Source: Sphingomonas sp. | GTDB lineage: Bacteria; Pseudomonadota; Alphaproteobacteria; Sphingomonadales; Sphingomonadaceae | Reading direction: 5' to 3' | DNA length: 64,000 bases | Assembly: GCF_024508665.1 (NCBI RefSeq) | Contig: NZ_JANINP010000002.1 | Span: forward strand, 162,598 to 226,597 | Shown here: positions 39,109 to 48,115 of the stretch, piece after piece | Numbering within the stretch: the stretch's first letter is position 1 | Layout: each line of letters starts with the position of its first letter | The notes under the pieces: model-generated | Databases searched by the model: none | What the model was told of the DNA's origin: nothing | The model's input: only the letters and a program-made list of their open reading frames with translations | Program-made: the position numbers and the translations under genes

Positions 39109-40728
39109 TCACCACCACGTCGCGTAGAGCACGGTCAGGATCAGCACGATCAGTCCCGCCGCGACGTTGAACCCGGCTGTCGTTCGGAACGAAACACCGC
39201 GCATCGTGATCAGGTTGCTCTCCGCGCGGACGGGGCGGAGCAGCGACACCATCACCGCCAGCGCCAGCGAAACGAAAAAGACGATCGACATGCGGTTGAT
39301 GAACGGCACCGCATTGAGCACCGCCGAGCCACCCCAGGCCGCGGGAAACCAGAAGACGAAGCTCACCACGACGGAGGCGATCGCGCCTACGAGCGCGCCC
39401 ATCTCGGTCGCGCGCGGCCAGAAAAGGCCGAGCAGGAAGATCACCGTGATGCCCGGAGTCACGAACCCGGAGAATTCCTGGATATATTGAAACGCCTGAT
39501 CCAGGCTGCCGAGCAACGGACGCGCCGTCGCCATCGCGATGACGATCGCCAGGGCCGCGGCGATCCGGCCGACCAGCACCAGATGTTTCTCATGCTCGAT
39601 CGACCCGGCATCGTCCTCTGCGCGCGTCTGGACGCCTTTCCTCTTGGCGTAGATGTCCAGCGTGAAGATCGTCGCGATCGAATTGATCTTGGATGCGGTC
39701 GAGGCGATGATCGCCGCGATCAGCGCCGCGAAGACCAGCCCGAGCAACCCGGTCGGCAGCAGCCGCATCATCGTCGGATAAGCCTGATCGGGCTTGGTCA
39801 GCCCAGGCGCCAGCACCACGGCGGCAATCCCCGGCAACACGATGATCACCGGCATCAACAGCTTCAGGAAACCCGCGAACACCACGCCGCGCTGTGCTTC
39901 CGACAGGCTCTTCGCCGCCAGCGCGCGCTGGATGATATATTGGTTGAAGCCCCAATAGCTGAGGTTCGCGATCCACATTCCGCCGACCAGCACGGCGATG
40001 CCCGGCAGATCCTTGTAATGCGGATTGTCGGGCGACAGGATCATGTCGAAATGGTCGGGCACGCGCCGCGTCAGCTCGGCGAAACCGGCTATGACCCCGG
40101 CATCGCCGCCAATCTTGCCGAGCGTCAGATAAGCGATCACCAGTCCGCCAAGCACGAGCAACGTGACCTGGACGATATCGGTGAGGGCGACCGCCTTCAG
40201 TCCGCCGCGCAGCTGATAGAGCAAGGCGAAGGCCCCGAGCCCGATCAGCGCGACATCCTGGTTGATGCCGGTCACTTGCGTCACCGCGATCGATCCCAGC
40301 CAGATAATCGAGGTCAGGTTCACGAACACGTAGAGGATCAGCCAGAACACCGCCATCACGGTCCGGATCGTCGGCCCAAACCGCTGCTCGAGAAACTGCG
40401 GCATCGTGTAGATCTTGTTGGCGAGGAAGATCGGCAGGAACCATTTGCCGACGATCAGCAAGGTCGCTGCCGCCATCCATTCGTAGGACGCGATGGCGAG
40501 GCCGATGGCATAGCCCGATCCTGACATACCGACGATCTGCTCGGCCGAGATGTTCGCCGCGATCAGCGATGCGCCGATCGCCCACCAGGGAAGATTCTTG
40601 GACGCCAGGAAATAGTCCGAAGAGTCCTTGGTATGTCCTGCCTTCTCACGGCTGACCCACTGGGCGAGCCCGAAGATACAGATGAAATAGATCAGGACGA
40701 CCGCGATATCGATGGTGGCGAGTTGCAT
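39109..40728 (-). CDS. Sodium/solute symporter (SSS family)
   Basis: A 539-residue membrane protein with about 14 helices. It has the SSS/SGLT pattern: YFLASKNLPWWAIGASLIAANIS, EQIVGMSGSGYAIG, MPQFLEQRFGPTIR and the LeuT-like core region GAFALLYQLRGGLKAV (pieces kept short here). It takes up a sugar or sugar acid with Na+. Its place between the epimerase and DgoK suggests galactose, galactonate or a related compound. Confidence 0.9.
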   Translation of the reverse strand: MQLATIDIAVVLIYFICIFGLAQWVSREKAGHTKDSSDYFLASKNLPWWAIGASLIAANISAEQIVGMSGSGYAIGLAIASYEWMAAATLLIVGKWFLPIFLANKIYTMPQFLEQRFGPTIRTVMAVFWLILYVFVNLTSIIWLGSIAVTQVTGINQDVALIGLGAFALLYQLRGGLKAVALTDIVQVTLLVLGGLVIAYLTLGKIGGDAGVIAGFAELTRRVPDHFDMILSPDNPHYKDLPGIAVLVGGMWIANLSYWGFNQYIIQRALAAKSLSEAQRGVVFAGFLKLLMPVIIVLPGIAAVVLAPGLTKPDQAYPTMMRLLPTGLLGLVFAALIAAIIASTASKINSIATIFTLDIYAKRKGVQTRAEDDAGSIEHEKHLVLVGRIAAALAIVIAMATARPLLGSLDQAFQYIQEFSGFVTPGITVIFLLGLFWPRATEMGALVGAIASVVVSFVFWFPAAWGGSAVLNAVPFINRMSIVFFVSLALAVMVSLLRPVRAESNLITMRGVSFRTTAGFNVAAGLIVLILTVLYATWW

Positions 40729-40809
40729 GCTTTCCCTTTCCCCTCCGGACTTCGATTTCAGCGTCGGTTGAAATGTCCGCGCCGCCGTCCGGCGACGCCG
40801 AAACCAACT

Positions 40810-41961
40810 TTACCGGCGACGGCTGGCGGTCTGCCCTGTCGTCAGGCGATAGGTCATGACATTACGATAGACCTGACCCGGCGCCAGGCGCGCCGAACCG
40901 AAAGCCGGCTGATTGGGCGTGTCGGGAAAGAGTTGCGGCTCCATCACGATCGCGTCGCCCTCGCGATAAATACGCTTGGCCTTGCCGGACGATGTGCCGT
41001 CGAGGAAATTGCCCGAATAGAATTGCAGTCCCGGCTGGTTCGACCAGAGTTCGAACCCGCGCCCGGATTTCGGATCGAAGACGCGCGCCATCAAATGCTG
41101 GTCCGGCGTGATCCGGCGCCCGATCACCCAATTATGGTCATAGCCGCGGCCGTAAACGAGTTGCTCGTCCCGCGCGTCGCGAACTCGTTCACCGACCGCG
41201 TGCGGGGTGCGGAAGTCGAACACCGTTCCCTTGACCGGGCGCATTTCTCCGGTCGGGATCGCGCCGTCGTCGGTCGGCAGATAGGAGTCGGCCGGGATCG
41301 TCACCACGGTTCCCATCGCGCCATTGTCCGATCCCTCGCCGGACAGGTTCCAATAAGCGTGATTGGTGACGTTCGCGATCGTCGGCGCGTCGGTGGTCGC
41401 GCGATATTCGATGCTGAGCGCGTTCTTCTCGTCGAGCGAATAAGTCGCATCGACAGTCAGCGTGCCTGGATAGCCCTGATCGCCATCGCGGCTGACATAG
41501 CGCAGCGTCACCGCTGCCGTAGGACCGGATTTTACGGAAACCACCGACCACAACACCTTGTCGAAGCCGACGGTGCCGCCATGGAGCGAGTTCTTGCCGT
41601 TGTTGACCGGCACGCGATAATCGCGCCCGTCGAGTGAAAAGTGGCCGCGGGCGATGCGGTTGGCGAATCGTCCCACCGTCGAGCCGAAATATTGCGGCGT
41701 CTTGAGATACTCTTCGATCGTGTCGTAGCCGAGCAGCACGTCGGCGCGCTTCCCCGCGCGGTCGGGCATCACGAGCGACTGCAGCGTCGCTCCATAGCCA
41801 ATGACCGTTGCCGATATACCAGCCTTGTTGGTCAACGTCACCGCGGGCACCGACCGCCCGTCGGGCAGCCGGCCGAAACTCGATTGCCGCGCCTCTGCCG
41901 CCATCGCAGGCGTGGCGGCGCCGATCAGCATCGCGGCCAATATCAGTGAACGCGGCGCCAT
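40810..41961 (-). CDS. Aldose 1-epimerase (galactose mutarotase), secreted
   Basis: A 383-residue protein with a signal peptide (RSLILAAMLIGAATPAMAAE). GalM-type motifs: VIGYGATLQSLVMPDR, YFGSTVGRFANRIARG, NNGKNSLHGG, TNHAYWNLSG with the catalytic His, and a C-terminal GIQFYSGN-like GLQFYSGNFLDG. AAGGAG lies 6 bases before the ATG. It interconverts anomers of hexoses, here in the periplasm, likely feeding the symporter or an oxidising enzyme. Confidence 0.92.
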   Translation of the reverse strand: MAPRSLILAAMLIGAATPAMAAEARQSSFGRLPDGRSVPAVTLTNKAGISATVIGYGATLQSLVMPDRAGKRADVLLGYDTIEEYLKTPQYFGSTVGRFANRIARGHFSLDGRDYRVPVNNGKNSLHGGTVGFDKVLWSVVSVKSGPTAAVTLRYVSRDGDQGYPGTLTVDATYSLDEKNALSIEYRATTDAPTIANVTNHAYWNLSGEGSDNGAMGTVVTIPADSYLPTDDGAIPTGEMRPVKGTVFDFRTPHAVGERVRDARDEQLVYGRGYDHNWVIGRRITPDQHLMARVFDPKSGRGFELWSNQPGLQFYSGNFLDGTSSGKAKRIYREGDAIVMEPQLFPDTPNQPAFGSARLAPGQVYRNVMTYRLTTGQTASRRR

Positions 41962-41972
41962 GCCTGTCTCCT

Positions 41973-42821
41973 TCATCCGAGGTAACGATAGGGGGAAATG
42001 CCGCGACAGCCGGGATCGACTTCGAACAGGCACCCGGCTTGTGGCTCGTCGACGCCGTCGGCGGCCGAGGTCACGAACATCCGGTCGAGCGCGTTGCCCG
42101 CAAATGCGACGTTGGTGATCTGCGAGGCCGGCAAGGCGATGGTTCGCTCCCGCCGGCCCGTCGGATCGAAGCGCGCCACGCACGAGCCGCCCCAGCACGC
42201 CACCCATAAGTGACCATCGGCATCGATCGTCATGCCGTCCGGATGCCCCCAATCGGGTTCGAATATGATATGCGGCTCGCGCGGCCCTACGCTGCCATCG
42301 TCATTGACCGGATAGCGGAAGATCGTGTCGAGCGCGGTGTCGGTGTGGAACAGGAACCCGTCGCCGATCGCGGGACCGTTGGGGATCGTATAGCCGTCCT
42401 CGATCCGCGCCACCTGTCCGTCAGGATCGAGCCGATAGAAAGAGCCACTCGGGCGGTCGCAAGTGAACGGCATCGACCCCGCCCAGATGCGTCCCGCGGC
42501 GTCCGCCTTGGCATCGTTGAAGCGATTTCCGTCGCGCTCGGGCTCGGGCTCGGCAATCGGTTCGATGGCCAATGGATCGAACGACAACGCGACAAAGGCA
42601 CGGCCCAGCCCGGCGACGAACCCGCCGCTCTCGCGCTCGATCAACCAGCCGATCGTGTCGGGCATCGCCCAATTGTCGACTCGCCCGCTGGCCAAATCGA
42701 GGCGATTGACGCGCGCGTCCAGGATGTCGACCCAATAGAGCGCGGCTTCACGAGCGGACCAGAGCAGCCCCTCCCCCAAGCGGTCGCGACGGTCGCGCTC
42801 GATTAGCCGGACATCCGGCAT
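41973..42821 (-). CDS. SMP-30/gluconolactonase-family protein
   Basis: A 282-residue beta-propeller. The family pattern is clear: LGEGLLWSAREAALYWVDI, GRIWAGSMPF, NGPAIGDGFLFHTDTALDTI, PDGMTIDADGHLWVACWGG and the metal-binding Glu, Asn and Asp positions within them. Family members hydrolyse sugar lactones using a divalent metal. Heading the operon with DgoK and DgoA, galactonolactone or a similar lactone is the likely substrate. The ATG overlaps the stop of a small upstream frame (TGATG). Confidence 0.9.
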   Translation of the reverse strand: MPDVRLIERDRRDRLGEGLLWSAREAALYWVDILDARVNRLDLASGRVDNWAMPDTIGWLIERESGGFVAGLGRAFVALSFDPLAIEPIAEPEPERDGNRFNDAKADAAGRIWAGSMPFTCDRPSGSFYRLDPDGQVARIEDGYTIPNGPAIGDGFLFHTDTALDTIFRYPVNDDGSVGPREPHIIFEPDWGHPDGMTIDADGHLWVACWGGSCVARFDPTGRRERTIALPASQITNVAFAGNALDRMFVTSAADGVDEPQAGCLFEVDPGCRGISPYRYLG

Positions 42822-42949
42822 CAACGGCTGACCCTGGCAAGCCCGCGCTGGGCGGCGCGCCGATGGTTGACGGCGGACTCCAGTTCGGCGCGGCGGCGGT
42901 CGGTCATGCGGCGCCTGTCCAATCCGCGCCTCGCTACTTCCGAACCCAT
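42821..42949 (-). CDS. Possible 42-residue Arg-rich small protein or leader peptide
   Basis: The frame begins ATG three bases after GGAGGGG, the best ribosome-binding site in the operon, and ends in TGATG overlapping the lactonase start. The product holds 13 Arg in 42 residues (clusters ARRGLDRRR, TDRRRAEL). I recognise no family. It might be a translated leader that couples translation into the lactonase gene, a remnant of an older gene, or a chance frame. Confidence 0.4.
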   Translation of the reverse strand: MGSEVARRGLDRRRMTDRRRAELESAVNHRRAAQRGLARVSR

Positions 42950-43331
42950 CAACCCCTCCGTATTCCACCATCGTGACCAGGGCGGTTGTGGGTTGATAGC
43001 GTCAATCAAGGAGATAGGAACCCTATTTGTCTTACAAAAAGGGCGAGAGGGAGCGCTGGCCAAGTGCGAGACGGCGGCGGTCTCCGACTTATGGCGCTAG
43101 CCCGATCTCGCGACGCCTTTTCCTGTCGACACGTCTGCGCGCCCGGTCTTCCGGCCATCTTCTATTCTCAATTCGGAACGCCCGGTCACAACCCATGAGT
43201 TGCCCGCATCCTGCTCACAGCATCCGCGAAGACCACGCCAAAGGTTATCCGCGCCTTTACCATGCCGGACGACCGGGTGTTCACACGTCGCTGTCATAAG
43301 CATCCTCGCGTTTCTATCCAAGGATGCCGAC
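42950..43331. other. Intergenic region between the dgo-type operon and the fimbrial locus
   Basis: This 382-base gap holds the promoter of the minus-strand operon, including a palindrome at 43026-43038 and two short dyads (TTGATAGCGTCAA near 42995; ATAGGAACCCTAT at 43013-43025). The right part, toward the gene at 43332, shows no convincing gene or hairpin. Confidence 0.6.
43026..43038. promoter_or_regulatory. Candidate GntR-type operator upstream of the dgo-type operon
   Basis: TTTGTCTTACAAA is a palindrome of TTTGT and ACAAA around CTT. The TTGT-n3-ACAA form is typical for FadR-type GntR proteins such as DgoR or LldR. It differs from TGGTCTGACCA only in the second, seventh and tenth bases of the 11-bp core, so the GntR protein at 29737 could read it too. 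Confidence 0.45.
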
Positions 43332-43757
43332 ATGAAGAACGTTTGTATTGCTTTAGTCGCGGCTTTCGCGGTCGCGTCCTCTGCCGCCCAGGCGGCCGAT
43401 CCCCATGTCTCGGTCGGTTCGGCCCAGTACACGATCGGCATCAGCGGCTTCGTGCCGGTGGTGTGTCGTGCCACGGTCGACGCCGCCATGGTCCCCGCCC
43501 AGGGCGGCCAGGTCTCGCTCGGCTCGCTCAACGAATTCTGCAACAGCCCTAACGGCTACGAAGTCTATGCCGATTATTCGGCGAACATGACCAAGGCGAG
43601 CCTGCTGGTCGACGGCCAGAAAGTGCCGCTCGGCAAGGACGGCACGGTCCGCGTGACCAAGTCGAACCGCGCAGGCATTGCTGCCCACGCGGTTTCGCTG
43701 GATTTGCCGAAGGGCGTCGAGCCGGGAACGATCTCGTTCCGGATCGTCGCGCTATAA
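43332..43757 (+). CDS. Secreted Cys-containing protein, spore-coat-U-like
   Basis: A 141-residue protein with a signal peptide (NVCIALVAAFAVASSAAQAA). The mature part has two Cys in a pattern like fimbrial SCPU domains (VPVVCRATVDA then SLNEFCNSPNGYEVYADYS) and a beta-rich tail ending TISFRIVAL. It points toward the chaperone-usher operon and its last six bases (CTATAA) are shared with the tip-adhesin gene on the other strand. Possibly an additional minor subunit or a separate adhesin-like protein; role unknown. Confidence 0.7.
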   Translation: MKNVCIALVAAFAVASSAAQAADPHVSVGSAQYTIGISGFVPVVCRATVDAAMVPAQGGQVSLGSLNEFCNSPNGYEVYADYSANMTKASLLVDGQKVPLGKDGTVRVTKSNRAGIAAHAVSLDLPKGVEPGTISFRIVAL

Positions 43758-44810
43758 GGCGGGACAATTCTGTTGCGATGGCGCCGTCGACAATAACGGC
43801 GTCACCGTGACGGTGATCGTGTCGCTATAGACCGAGGCGGGCGTCTTGCCCTGCCCGCCTTCGAGCAACGTCGCCCGGATCGGCAGGATGCCGGCCGCAG
43901 CGTCGGTGCCAGCGCGCACGCAGGTGACCGTCGTGAAGGTCGGGCTGGCGGTCGTTCGCGCCTGACCCAGGAACAGCGCCTTATAGGCGAGCGTCTGATT
44001 GGCATTGGCCAGCGAGCCGCCCGCGAAGGTCAGCTTGTAGTTGTTCTGCGAGGCGATATCGACCTTGTAGGGGCCCGAACTGGCGACGCGGATATAATTG
44101 GTGGTCGGCGTCGTATAGGTCGCCGGCGCGGCCAGGACCTGCGCGGTGGTCAGGTTACCGACTTCACCGAAATCGAGATTGGTGCCGACATAGCTCGCTT
44201 GGAGGCCACTCAGCACGATCACGTTGACGACAATCGCATTGCTGACCGTGCCGGTGTCGGTGAACGGACCGCCACCGCCGGTGCCGTTGCAGCTATAGAC
44301 GATGTCGAACGGCAGAGTGGAACCCGCGTTCAGGTTGAGATTGGGCGGCAACTGCAACGTCATGTTGAGCGTGAACACGTCCGACGCGGCGTTGTTACCG
44401 GTGAATGCCCAGCGGAATACGCCCGGCGCCGGGCTGCCGGCGTTGATGTTGAGGATCGGCGGAGTCTGATTGGTGCCGAAGAAGATATTGCTGCCGGTCG
44501 GCCCGCCGGATCCGGATCCCGTCGCGCTGATCGGGATGAGGATCGTGCCGTTCTGCGCCGCGGTCGTGCCCTTGACATAGAATTCGATGTTCGCGGTCTT
44601 CTCGCCGCCCGCACCATTGACACGCGACAATTGCACCCCGGTCAGGTTGATCGATGTGGTGGTGCCGTTGAACGGATCATACGTCAGGTTGGCGGTACCG
44701 CCGCTGACCGTGGTGAGACCGCATTTGCCGGCCGCGAACGCCGCGCCGGGGAATGCCCCGGCGGCGACCGCCAACGCCAGAAGTGCGTGTCGAAACAGAG
44801 ACAAGGCCAT
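43752..44810 (-). CDS. Csu-type fimbrial tip adhesin (two SCPU domains)
   Basis: A 352-residue secreted protein (signal peptide ending AFAAG). The two halves each look like a spore coat protein U domain: the first opens GKCGLTTVSGGTANLTYDPF, the second follows VNVIVLSGLQ and closes with ASVYSDTITVTVTPLL. The double-domain form and last position after the usher match the tip subunit (CsuE-like) of archaic chaperone-usher pili. It starts two bases after the usher stop. The extreme C-terminus QQNCPAL extends past the usual last strand. Confidence 0.82.
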   Translation of the reverse strand: MALSLFRHALLALAVAAGAFPGAAFAAGKCGLTTVSGGTANLTYDPFNGTTTSINLTGVQLSRVNGAGGEKTANIEFYVKGTTAAQNGTILIPISATGSGSGGPTGSNIFFGTNQTPPILNINAGSPAPGVFRWAFTGNNAASDVFTLNMTLQLPPNLNLNAGSTLPFDIVYSCNGTGGGGPFTDTGTVSNAIVVNVIVLSGLQASYVGTNLDFGEVGNLTTAQVLAAPATYTTPTTNYIRVASSGPYKVDIASQNNYKLTFAGGSLANANQTLAYKALFLGQARTTASPTFTTVTCVRAGTDAAAGILPIRATLLEGGQGKTPASVYSDTITVTVTPLLSTAPSQQNCPAL

Positions 44811-44812
44811 AC

Positions 44813-47365
44813 TTACTGCCCTTTGACCGCTTTGAGTTCGTCGACACGGACAAGCCCGTCCGCGTTGCCGGGAATGGTGATCTCGAAGACTGATTTCTTG
44901 TCGTCGAGCATGGTGATGCGCCATTTGCCCGGCGCCAGTCCGCCGATCCCGAACCTGCCTTCACGGTTGGTGAACACGGTGATCGGCGTGCGTTCGGGAT
45001 GCGCGACCTCGACCGCGGTGCCGCTGACCAGCGAGACGGGCTCGCCGTCGATGTCGAGCAGGCGACCGATCGCGGTCACCGAATAGGCCGATCCAACCAC
45101 AAGCTTGTAACCGCTCCGGTACGGCGGCAGCAATCGGAACGACCCCTGGCCCAGATCGACGCCCGGTTTCGCATTGGGCGCGTCGACCGCGATCGTCCGC
45201 TCCGCATAGGAACTCAGGCTGGGCTCGGTACCCGCCCTGAGCGCACCGCTGTTCGCGGTATAGCCGAACGGCGACGGCGAGACGACGACATTGGTGCCGT
45301 CGAGCGTCTTGTACGGCGTGACGATCGCGAAGCTGTCGTAGATCGGCCGTCCGACCGAGAAGGTGCCGTCGGCGACAGCCAGCGAGGTGCCGAAGCGGAA
45401 CGACGTGCGCTGCGACGTGACGCTGCCGAACGTATCCTGGAAGGTACCGAAGTGGCTGAGGCCCAGCTCGGCGCGGTTGGTATAGTAATTGCCGGTGAAG
45501 TTGACTCCCGAACCGGCATCGCTGCGTTCGACATCGGCGGTCATGTTGTACGATCCGACCCCCTGTCCATAGAGCGTCTGGAAAGATGTCCGTACCCGGT
45601 TGCCGCGACTGTCATAGTCGGCGCGCGCGGTGGAATAGCGACCAAGCCGGATGACCAGCGAGACCAGCCCGCCGAAGCGCGACCCGTTATTGTCGCGTTC
45701 CCAACGCGCATCGGCCGTCACCGTCGCGGTCGAGGAGATCCGATAGCCGGTGGTGACCCGGTAGGTGTGCAGATCGGGTTGCGCGCCACGCCCCTTGGAA
45801 AAGCGTCCGTCGAAACCGGCATAGAGCCGCTCGTTGAACGTGTGCGAATAGCCGCCGCCCACTTCGAACTGGAACTGGTTGTCGGGAACCAGCACGCCGA
45901 CAGGAGCGAAATAGCGACTCCGCGTCTCGACGAACAAGTTGAGCGAATCCGCTTGCCCGCTGGAGCGGTTGATCAGCCGCTGAAAGGTCAGCGTCGCGGC
46001 GTGGCCGGTATGCGAACCCTTGATGTTCGACAAAGAGAAATTGCCGGCAAAGGTGCCGAACGGCGTCGCCACGACCGCCTCGACGCCACCCATCTGGGTG
46101 TTCTTGTCGGCCTGGGCGTTGACGCCCAGCGTCAGGAAGTCGCTGATGCCGCGGCGGTAGAAGCCGGTGAAGGCGAATTTGTCGGTATAATGCGGGCCAT
46201 GCAGCCCCAGCGGGTTGAGCACGCCGGCATAAAGGCCGAATTCGCTCAATCCCTTGGCCAGTTGCGACTGGTCGAGGAACAGGTTGAACCGCAACAGATC
46301 GGTGCGTCCGGTATCGTCGATCACCGACAGGCGGATATCGTTCGCGCCCTGGGTGAACGGGAAATCGCGCAGATTATAGGTGCCGGGCGCGAGCTGGAGG
46401 CGCCGGACGATCTGGCCGTTGACCTGGACCTCGACGGTCGAGGGGCGGCTCAGCTGGAAGCTGCGATCGCCGCGCGGGCGGACCAGCTGCTGCGGTTGCA
46501 GGACGCTGTACGACCGAAAGATCGAGATGCCCGCAATGTCGGGCGCCGACTGGAAACCGCGCGAGACGGTCTGCAGGTCGCCCGCCGTCCAGCGCACCAG
46601 GTTCTTCTCGTCGTCATAGACCAGCCGCGACCCCAGCCGCTGGAAATCGACGCCGCTCGATCCGGGCTGCCAGATCGCTTCGCCTTCGGCGACCACGCCG
46701 CCGATCCGCGTCGCGCCGTCGAGCGAGAAGATCGGCGAGGCAAAGCCCTTTTCGCCGCCGGCATGGATATAATCTTCCGAGCCGCGGATGTTGAGATAGG
46801 CGCTCCAGTCCGCCGGCGCGGCGAAGCTGCCGACCCGGTTGCGGTCGAGCGGGCTGACCGTCAGCGACCGCGACGCGCGCCGTTCGGCGGCGATCGTCAG
46901 GTTGAGCTCGAGCGTCTGCGGGTTGTAGCGAATGCCGACGCCGGCCGCTTCGAAATCGGCCGGAGTGAGCACTGCCTTGGTCGACAGGGCTGACTGGATC
47001 GCGGTGAAGGATTGCTGGTTGAGGACGTTCGACAGCAAGTCGAGCAGGCGCTGCGCCGGGAATTCCAGCTTGCCCGCGGCGGTGATCGTCAGCGGCATGT
47101 CGCCGAGATACGTTCCGCCATCCTTCACCGGCACCGTCAGCACGATGTCGCGTCCGGTCGGGTTGAGGTTGGTTTGCGGTTGATCGGTCGGTGCGGTCGG
47201 CGCGTCGATCGTGACGCGCCGCTCCTGCGATTGCGGCACGACGCCTTGCTGGCTGTCGCTATTGGCCCGCGCCGGCGCGCACAGCCCGCCGATGCTCGCG
47301 CTGGCGAGCATCAGGCCGATCACGCGGCTGGTGAGCCGCTTAGCCGTCTGGCGTGAAGCTGACAT
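44813..47365 (-). CDS. Outer-membrane fimbrial usher
   Basis: An 850-residue usher. The signal peptide region is SRVIGLMLASASIGGLCAPARA. The N-terminal domain (IVLTVPVKDGGTYLGDMPLT) is followed by a PapC-like barrel (LRGSEDYIHAGGEKGF, VQVNGQIVRRLQLAPGTYNL, RDFPFTQGANDIRLSVIDDTG, GRFSKGRGAQPDLHTYRVTTG) and a C-terminal carboxypeptidase-like plug (GRFGIGGLAPGKWRITMLDD). It forms the secretion pore through which subunits are assembled. The chosen ATG overlaps the chaperone gene by 26 bases. Confidence 0.92.
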   Translation of the reverse strand: MSASRQTAKRLTSRVIGLMLASASIGGLCAPARANSDSQQGVVPQSQERRVTIDAPTAPTDQPQTNLNPTGRDIVLTVPVKDGGTYLGDMPLTITAAGKLEFPAQRLLDLLSNVLNQQSFTAIQSALSTKAVLTPADFEAAGVGIRYNPQTLELNLTIAAERRASRSLTVSPLDRNRVGSFAAPADWSAYLNIRGSEDYIHAGGEKGFASPIFSLDGATRIGGVVAEGEAIWQPGSSGVDFQRLGSRLVYDDEKNLVRWTAGDLQTVSRGFQSAPDIAGISIFRSYSVLQPQQLVRPRGDRSFQLSRPSTVEVQVNGQIVRRLQLAPGTYNLRDFPFTQGANDIRLSVIDDTGRTDLLRFNLFLDQSQLAKGLSEFGLYAGVLNPLGLHGPHYTDKFAFTGFYRRGISDFLTLGVNAQADKNTQMGGVEAVVATPFGTFAGNFSLSNIKGSHTGHAATLTFQRLINRSSGQADSLNLFVETRSRYFAPVGVLVPDNQFQFEVGGGYSHTFNERLYAGFDGRFSKGRGAQPDLHTYRVTTGYRISSTATVTADARWERDNNGSRFGGLVSLVIRLGRYSTARADYDSRGNRVRTSFQTLYGQGVGSYNMTADVERSDAGSGVNFTGNYYTNRAELGLSHFGTFQDTFGSVTSQRTSFRFGTSLAVADGTFSVGRPIYDSFAIVTPYKTLDGTNVVVSPSPFGYTANSGALRAGTEPSLSSYAERTIAVDAPNAKPGVDLGQGSFRLLPPYRSGYKLVVGSAYSVTAIGRLLDIDGEPVSLVSGTAVEVAHPERTPITVFTNREGRFGIGGLAPGKWRITMLDDKKSVFEITIPGNADGLVRVDELKAVKGQ

Positions 47366-48086
47366 CGACGCTGCCCCCATCCACCGGCAACTCAATCGGC
47401 AGCGACATGCGCCGCGTCTGGTTGGCCCCCACCAAACCGAACCCAATCGTTTGCTGCGTTTCCGGACCCGACAACGTGCGGCGGAACACTTCCTTGCCCG
47501 CCGCGTCCTTTTCCACGATCCGCAGCCGCCCTTCGGACAGATAGCCGTAAGCGGCCGACGCGTTGGTCAGCGTGACCAGCGGAATCGGCTTGCCTGCCGG
47601 ATTGTGCCCGATTTCCGCGCTCTGCACCTTGATCGCCGGCTTCACGCCGTTCGGCGCGATGCTGACCAGAACCTGGAAATTATACAGGATCTGGATCGCC
47701 GACTGGCCCGCCGGCAGCTTCACCGGCAGCTGCGCCACGGTGACGTAATAATGCTTGCTGGTCTTGAGCTCGGGGTCGCCGACATATTGCACGCGAAACG
47801 ACTGGGTCTGCCCCGGCTGGATCAGGGCCTGGGGCGGAAAGATCAGCAGGTCGCCCGGATCCTTGCCCGTTTCCTTGACGCCGTTCTCGTCGAACTCGAG
47901 CGATTGCACGCGCAATTCGACCGGCAACGGCGTCGCGAACGTGTTCTCGACGGTGATGATCTGAGTCATCCCGTTGCCCGATTGCTTCAAGTTGATGATG
48001 ACCGGCTGGACCGTCATCGCCACAGCGATCTGCTGTGGCAGGACGAGGGCGGCCGCAAAGGCCGCACTCATCAATATCCTCTTCAT
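47340..48086 (-). CDS. Periplasmic fimbrial chaperone
   Basis: A 248-residue two-domain Ig-like chaperone. After a signal peptide (MSAAFAAALVLPQQIAVA) it reads MTVQPVIINLKQSGNG, with the beta-strand SKHYYVTVAQLPVKLP, which is the part that donates a strand to subunits, and IQILYNFQVLVSIAP. It matches CsuC-type chaperones of archaic pili. An upstream GTG at 48095 is an alternative start. The gene directly precedes the usher. Confidence 0.9.
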   Translation of the reverse strand: MKRILMSAAFAAALVLPQQIAVAMTVQPVIINLKQSGNGMTQIITVENTFATPLPVELRVQSLEFDENGVKETGKDPGDLLIFPPQALIQPGQTQSFRVQYVGDPELKTSKHYYVTVAQLPVKLPAGQSAIQILYNFQVLVSIAPNGVKPAIKVQSAEIGHNPAGKPIPLVTLTNASAAYGYLSEGRLRIVEKDAAGKEVFRRTLSGPETQQTIGFGLVGANQTRRMSLPIELPVDGGSVDVSFTPDG

Positions 48087-48115
48087 TCTCTTCACTTCCC
48101 CCTCCGCTGGGTCGT

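Noticed and set aside
44999..46993. A 664-residue open frame on the plus strand opposite the usher
   Set aside because: The usher on the minus strand has clear family motifs throughout. The opposite frame is Arg/Asp-rich without a fold signature.
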